Shown: piece by piece, positions 16,206-20,231 of the stretch | How the letters are laid out: the number at the start of each line of letters is the position of its first letter | Position numbering within the stretch: the first letter of the stretch is position 1 | The notes under the pieces: generated by a model | The model's input: only the letters and a program-made list of their open reading frames with translations | What the model was told of the DNA's origin: nothing | Database searches by the model: none | Made by a program: the position numbers and the translations under genes | Assembly (NCBI GenBank): GCA_029260155.1 | Contig: JAJDDU010000314.1 | Location: 1 to 20,231 of the forward strand | DNA length: 20,231 nt | Reading direction: 5' to 3' | From: Phycisphaerae bacterium | GTDB taxonomy: Bacteria; Planctomycetota; Phycisphaerae; UBA1845

Positions 16206-18986
16206 ATGAAGATTCCAATGCCCGCAATCGATCCGCAGCCGACACGCAGCAAGACGCGATTGATCCTCCTGGCGAGCGCCCTTGCCGCGGTGGCCGCATC
16301 GACCACCCTCGCTGACGATCATGCCACGGTGCGCATCGTCGAGAGCACCGCCGATCGGCTCGTTGTCCAGTACGAGATCGGCGAATACAACGCCACACCG
16401 ATCACCGTCGACGGGCAAAACTACGTCGGCATTACACTCGGCCAAGAGCCCATTATGAACGATTCGGGAGCACCCGCACTGCCCAAGGTCTGCCGGAGCA
16501 TCATCATCCCCGACGATGCACAAATGACCGTCAAAGTGCTCAGCGCATCATACCACGAGCTCACCGACACAAACGTGATTTCATCCAAGGGCCCTATTCT
16601 GCGCACGGTGGACCCCAACGCCGTCCCACACACCTTCGGGCCAACCTACACCGCGGACGCCTTCTATCCGGGCGAAACGGTAACACTTGGCGAACCGTAC
16701 ATCATGAGACACCACCGCGGACAGGTCGTTCGGCTCTTCCCGTTTCAATTCAATCCCGTGCGACACGCGCTGCGCGTCTACACGCAGGTAACCATCGAAA
16801 TCACGCGCGCTGGACAAGGCTTGGTCAACGTCCTTAACCGGCGGAACAACGACCTCGAACCCAGCCTCGCGTTTCACCGCGTCTACGCCAACCACTTCAT
16901 CAACTACGCAAGCGTTGAACCCTACGCGCCCCTCAATGAAAACGGCGATATGCTCATCATCGCCCACGACGCATGGCTTGCGAATGTCCAGCCGCTCGTC
17001 GATCACAAGAATGCCATGGGCATCAACACGACACTCATCGGCGTATCCGCAGTTCCCGGCGGAAACAACCACGTCGCGATCAAGAACCACATTCAAGACG
17101 CGTACGACAACAGCAATCTGGCCTTCGTCCTGCTCGTCGGCGACGGCACCCAGATCGACACGGCGTCGGCGGCGGGTGGGTCTTCCGATCCTAGTTACGC
17201 GTTGCTCGCCGGTGGAGACAACTACCCCGAGATCATCGTCGGACGATTCTCCGCCGAATCTCCGGGCGACGTGGACACCCAGGTCCTAAGGACCATCGAA
17301 TACGAATTGCTCCCCGCAACGACACAAGACTGGTTCTGGAAGGGCATGGGCATCGCCTCGAATCAAGGTCCCGGCGACGACGGCGAGATGGACAACGAGC
17401 ACGTCGACAACATCCGCACCGACCTCCTCGCTGCCGGCTACTCAGTCGTCGATCAAATCTACGACCCCAGCGGAACGGCCGGGCAGGTTACCACCGGCCT
17501 CAACGAGGGCAGAGGCATTATCAACTACTGCGGCCACGGCAGTTCGACCTCGTGGGGCACTACCGGTTTCTCCAACTCCAACGTAAACAGCCTGGTCAAT
17601 GACAACAAGTTGCCCTTCATCATCTCCGTCGCGTGCGTCAACGGCCAGTTCGAGGGCACCACGTGTTTCGCAGAGACTTGGCTGCGCGCCACCAACGGCG
17701 CAGAGCCCACGGGCGCGGTCGGAATGTATGCGTCTTCGATCAACCAATACTGGGACGAGCCCATGTGCGCACAGGACGAAACGACGGACCTGCTGACTAC
17801 CGAAGCCTATTACAGCTACGGCGCGCTCTGCTACGCCGGCTCCTGCCGCATGATGGACGAATACGGATCGAGCGGTGCCGACATGTTCAACACATGGCAC
17901 ATTTTCGGCGACCCTTCCGTCCGAGTCGGCGGTCCGAGCGGACCCCGCCCACCCGGTGCGATGAGTTCGCAAGCCAACACCGAGATCAACACACAGGTAA
18001 CGATCGCCCTGCAAGCCAGTGACGACGGCCTGCCCGACCCGCCGGGCGCGTTGACCTTCAGTATCGTATCGCTGCCGGAGCATGGAACGCTGACCGACCC
18101 CGGCGCCGGCGCCATCACAGCCGTACCCCACACCCTCACCGACGCCGGAAGCGGCAACATGGTCAATTACGACCCGGATCCCTGGTACGCCGGACCGGAC
18201 AGCTTCCAGTTCCACGCCAACGATGGCGGCGTGCCGCCCGAGGGCGGCGACTCCAACACGGCCACCGTATCCGTCACAGTCGGCGGACCGCAGGTCGTCC
18301 ACAGCGCACCGTTGGACGCGGACCCCGGCTGGACGACCAGTGGTGAGTGGGCGTTTGGCACCCCAACTGGGCAGGGCGGCACCGCCCACGGAAACCCCGA
18401 TCCCACAAGCGGCGCCACAGGCACAAGCGTCTACGGCGTGAATCTCAACGGCGACTATTCCATCACCTCCGGCGGGCCGTACTTCCTCACCGCCGGTCCG
18501 TTCGACTGCGCGGGTTGTTTCGACGCCGAACTGCGGTTCATGCGATTCCTCAATACCGACTTCCAGCCGTACGCAACCGCAACCGTCGAAGTATCAAATG
18601 ATGGCACTGGCTGGACCCAACTCTGGGACAACGGCGGCAGCGAGATCGCGGATGCGTCGTGGCAAGCCCAGAGCTTCGACATCTCCGCGATAGGCGATGG
18701 CGCAGGCGCGCTTTGGTTCCGGTGGAGCTACACCATAGGCGGCCAAGCCTACGCCTACTCCGGCTGGAACGTCGACGACATCGAGATATGGGCGATTGTC
18801 TCCACCGTTCCGGGCGACTGCGATCACGACGGCGATGTCGACATTTACGACTTCGAGGTATTCGACGCCTGTTTCACGGGTCCGAATGGGCCCGCCGGTG
18901 CAGCCTGTGACGTAGCCGACGGTGACGGAGATGGCGATGTCGACATGACCGACATGAGCCTGTTCCAGATCGCGTTCAGTCCATAG
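16206..18986 (+). CDS. Exported C25 (gingipain-type) cysteine protease with dockerin-like C-terminus
   Basis: 926 aa from ATG 16206. The N-terminus has a basic n-region and a hydrophobic core (LILLASALAAVAASTTLA, 19-36), with cleavage near LADD. Residues about 40-235 look like the gingipain-type propeptide. The catalytic domain (about 245-575) has the family hallmarks: a Rossmann-like start MLIIAHDAW, LLVGDG, NYPEIIVGRFSAES, catalytic His444 in YCGHGS (codon 17535) and catalytic Cys477 in SVACVNG (codon 17634). The dyad is intact, so an active endopeptidase is expected. Residues about 583-693 resemble a Big/cadherin-like domain (NYDPDPWYAGPDSFQFHAND). Residues about 697-863 are a MAM-like or jelly-roll domain ending WNVDDIEIW. 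Residues 870-926 (18813-18983) are a dockerin-like pair (DCDHDGDVDIYDF; DGDGDGDVDMTDM). Bacteroidetes gingipains end in a type IX secretion signal; here the dockerin-like pair takes that position. It probably acts outside the cytoplasm. Secretion beyond Sec cannot be told. Confidence 0.94.
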   Translation: MKIPMPAIDPQPTRSKTRLILLASALAAVAASTTLADDHATVRIVESTADRLVVQYEIGEYNATPITVDGQNYVGITLGQEPIMNDSGAPALPKVCRSIIIPDDAQMTVKVLSASYHELTDTNVISSKGPILRTVDPNAVPHTFGPTYTADAFYPGETVTLGEPYIMRHHRGQVVRLFPFQFNPVRHALRVYTQVTIEITRAGQGLVNVLNRRNNDLEPSLAFHRVYANHFINYASVEPYAPLNENGDMLIIAHDAWLANVQPLVDHKNAMGINTTLIGVSAVPGGNNHVAIKNHIQDAYDNSNLAFVLLVGDGTQIDTASAAGGSSDPSYALLAGGDNYPEIIVGRFSAESPGDVDTQVLRTIEYELLPATTQDWFWKGMGIASNQGPGDDGEMDNEHVDNIRTDLLAAGYSVVDQIYDPSGTAGQVTTGLNEGRGIINYCGHGSSTSWGTTGFSNSNVNSLVNDNKLPFIISVACVNGQFEGTTCFAETWLRATNGAEPTGAVGMYASSINQYWDEPMCAQDETTDLLTTEAYYSYGALCYAGSCRMMDEYGSSGADMFNTWHIFGDPSVRVGGPSGPRPPGAMSSQANTEINTQVTIALQASDDGLPDPPGALTFSIVSLPEHGTLTDPGAGAITAVPHTLTDAGSGNMVNYDPDPWYAGPDSFQFHANDGGVPPEGGDSNTATVSVTVGGPQVVHSAPLDADPGWTTSGEWAFGTPTGQGGTAHGNPDPTSGATGTSVYGVNLNGDYSITSGGPYFLTAGPFDCAGCFDAELRFMRFLNTDFQPYATATVEVSNDGTGWTQLWDNGGSEIADASWQAQSFDISAIGDGAGALWFRWSYTIGGQAYAYSGWNVDDIEIWAIVSTVPGDCDHDGDVDIYDFEVFDACFTGPNGPAGAACDVADGDGDGDVDMTDMSLFQIAFSP

Positions 18987-18994
18987 GCTCCGAT

Positions 18995-19035
18995 GAGATC
19001 CGCGGATTCGGTAGGCGGCCGGATTCGCGGGTCTC
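18995..19035 (+). terminator. 17-bp stem-loop between convergent genes
   Basis: Arms 18995-19011 and 19019-19035 pair along all 17 positions in plus-strand RNA: 14 Watson-Crick and 3 G-U pairs, with a 7-nt loop. It begins 8 nt after the protease stop. Only a short pyrimidine stretch follows (TCCCT), not a T-run. In minus-strand RNA the three G-U pairs become A-C mismatches, so the structure favours the protease transcript. Confidence 0.6.
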
Positions 19036-19101
19036 TCCCTCATGCAACGTGGCGACGGCGTCAGCTGTTCGATAGCAGTGGCCGACAATTGTCACAGAGT
19101 G

Positions 19102-20231
19102 CTACAGGAGGGGTATGACTGCGATGACGCCGGTGTCCGCGTCGGTGCCGGTGCCTGTCACTACGCCGGTGTCGGTGACGATTTCGATGTTGATCTGACG
19201 GGCGGGCGATTGCATTTGGCCGTCGAGGACGGCGACCTCGATGGTCACGTTGTTGCCGGACTGCGTGGCGGAGTATTGGGCGAGGCGGTATTGGCCGATC
19301 CGGTGGTCGAAGCCTTCGCCTGCGTCTTCGTAGAGCATACCTTGGGCCGATCCACTGGTGTCGAGACTGACCACGAGGGTCAAGGGGTCGGTGGGGAATT
19401 GACCGGTGTATTGCATGACCGGGCCAATGGGCACGACGGCGCCGCCGCGAACGCGGAGGTCCGGTTGGTTGATGTCCGTGGCGCTGTCTTCTCCGACGAG
19501 TGAGATGGTTCTCCAGATGCCGCCGGGTAGGGCAGGGGCGGTGGCTTGTCCGGGGTTTTGGGAGACGTTGGGAACGACGAGCAGGTCGGCACCGATCGTG
19601 AAGGCGATGTCCTCGGCGCGGAGACTGAGGTCGGTCGGATCGGCGAAGAACACGGGTCGAATGACTGGCAGCCCGGTCTCGGACGCCTCGCGGAAGAGTG
19701 TGTAGAGGTAGGGCATTAGGCGATAGCGGCGCTCGAGGGCGGTCTTGCAGATGGCTTCGACTGAGGGTCCGAAGGACCATGGTTCTTTGTTGATGCCCTG
19801 GTTGTCGGCGTGTGCGCGGCAGAAGGGCATGAACACGCCGACGCCCATCCAGCGGGCGAACAGCGCGGCTGATCCGTCGTCGACGAAACCGCCGAGATCG
19901 GCCCCTGCGAAGGGTTGGCCTGACAGGCCCATGTTGAGTGTCATGGGTGTGGCGTAGTACAGGTGGTCCCAATTGGCGACGTTGTCGCCGGTCCACATAG
20001 CTGCGTGGCGATGGCCGCCGATGAAGTTCGCCCTTGAGAGCACGAAGGGTCGCTTGTCGGGGTTGGCTGCTTGAATGCCCTCTTTCGACGCTTCAACCAT
20101 GAGCATCCCGTAGACATTGTGGTATTGGCGGTGTTGCCCGGCGGGTAAGCCTCCGCCACCGCGATGTTGGGCATCCAACGGCATGGAGTGGTCGGGGCCG
20201 TCGAAGATGCCCGGCTCGTTCATGTCGTTCC
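19102..20231 (-). CDS. Glycoside hydrolase family 31 enzyme, alpha-glucosidase type (3' part; runs off the right edge)
   Basis: The visible part is the last 376 codons or so. At the edge the minus strand reads xGG-AAC-GAC-ATG-AAC-GAG, i.e. the GH31 nucleophile motif W-N-D-M-N-E-P with the catalytic Asp at 20224-20226. The methionine at 20223 is therefore internal, not a start. Next come RANFIGGHRHAAMWTGDN, with the acid/base Asp at 19984-19986, then GADLGGF, FMPFCRAHAD and RYRLMPYLYTLFREA, all typical of the GH31 (beta/alpha)8 barrel. The following beta domains include LRVRGGAVVPIGP and a region with LYEDAGEG like the DUF5110-type C-terminal domain. It probably removes alpha-linked glucose or xylose from the ends of glycans. 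No signal peptide can be judged because the N-terminus is outside. It is convergent with the C25 protease gene. Confidence 0.95.
   Translation of the reverse strand, partial: NDMNEPGIFDGPDHSMPLDAQHRGGGGLPAGQHRQYHNVYGMLMVEASKEGIQAANPDKRPFVLSRANFIGGHRHAAMWTGDNVANWDHLYYATPMTLNMGLSGQPFAGADLGGFVDDGSAALFARWMGVGVFMPFCRAHADNQGINKEPWSFGPSVEAICKTALERRYRLMPYLYTLFREASETGLPVIRPVFFADPTDLSLRAEDIAFTIGADLLVVPNVSQNPGQATAPALPGGIWRTISLVGEDSATDINQPDLRVRGGAVVPIGPVMQYTGQFPTDPLTLVVSLDTSGSAQGMLYEDAGEGFDHRIGQYRLAQYSATQSGNNVTIEVAVLDGQMQSPARQINIEIVTDTGVVTGTGTDADTGVIAVIPLL

Noticed and set aside
19084..19093. Palindrome GACAATTGTC between the convergent genes
   Set aside because: Ten bases, a single copy, downstream of both genes; not enough to call a site.
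19061..19996. Minus-strand open frame of 311 codons overlapping the GH31 gene in another frame
   Set aside because: Arg/Pro/His-rich with no domain signal. The overlapping frame encodes the GH31 catalytic and C-terminal motifs.
20221..20223. ATG near the right edge as the start of the GH31 gene
   Set aside because: The codons before it read W-N-D of the WNDMNEP nucleophile motif, so this methionine is internal and the gene is cut by the window.

Overview
The window looks like chromosomal DNA from a GC-rich member of the Planctomycetota, probably near the Phycisphaerae. This is inference from protein style, not from a marker gene. Four of the ten genes encode large exported proteins carrying a paired, dockerin-like calcium-binding module (two Asp-rich loops of the form DxDxDGDVDLxDF flanking a Cys pair). 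One also has the linker motif NQNGVPDECE. A soluble eukaryote-type Ser/Thr kinase with TPRs and a gingipain-type protease fit the same picture. I saw no tRNA, rRNA, CRISPR array, transposase or phage gene.

Layout, left to right. (1) Positions 1-941, minus: the 5' part of an exported protein of unknown family with an internal dockerin-like pair; its signal peptide is built over a four-copy 7-bp repeat. (2) 1165-3663, minus: zinc-ribbon / Ser-Thr kinase / TolB-FlgO-like / TPR protein. (3) 3903-6641, plus: polA, DNA polymerase I with all three activities apparently intact, divergent from the kinase, with a good sigma70-type promoter. (4) 6862-10299, plus: exported double beta-helix protein with a C-terminal dockerin-like pair. 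(5) 10333-12486, minus: exported protein with a zincin-like region whose HExxH is altered to QEFEH, then a dockerin-like pair and three Ig-like domains. (6) 15791-12692, minus: a compact three-gene operon of ABC ATPase, ABC-2 permease and aroB. (7) 16206-18986, plus: C25 (gingipain-type) cysteine protease with Big-type, MAM-like and dockerin-like domains. (8) 19102-20231, minus: 3' part of a GH31 alpha-glucosidase-type enzyme, cut by the window edge two codons upstream of the catalytic Asp.

The housekeeping genes (polA, aroB) are interleaved with genes for the cell exterior: proteases or pseudo-proteases, beta-helix and Ig adhesive modules, and a glycosidase. The shared dockerin-like module suggests a common sorting, anchoring or calcium-stabilising scheme. 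No cohesin-like partner is visible here, so that role is not shown. Clearest regulatory elements: a TTGACA-N17-TAGAGT promoter before polA, two strong Shine-Dalgarno sites that fix starts at 6862 and 16206, an 8+8 bp operator-like palindrome at 16031-16051, and a 17-bp stem between the last two convergent genes.
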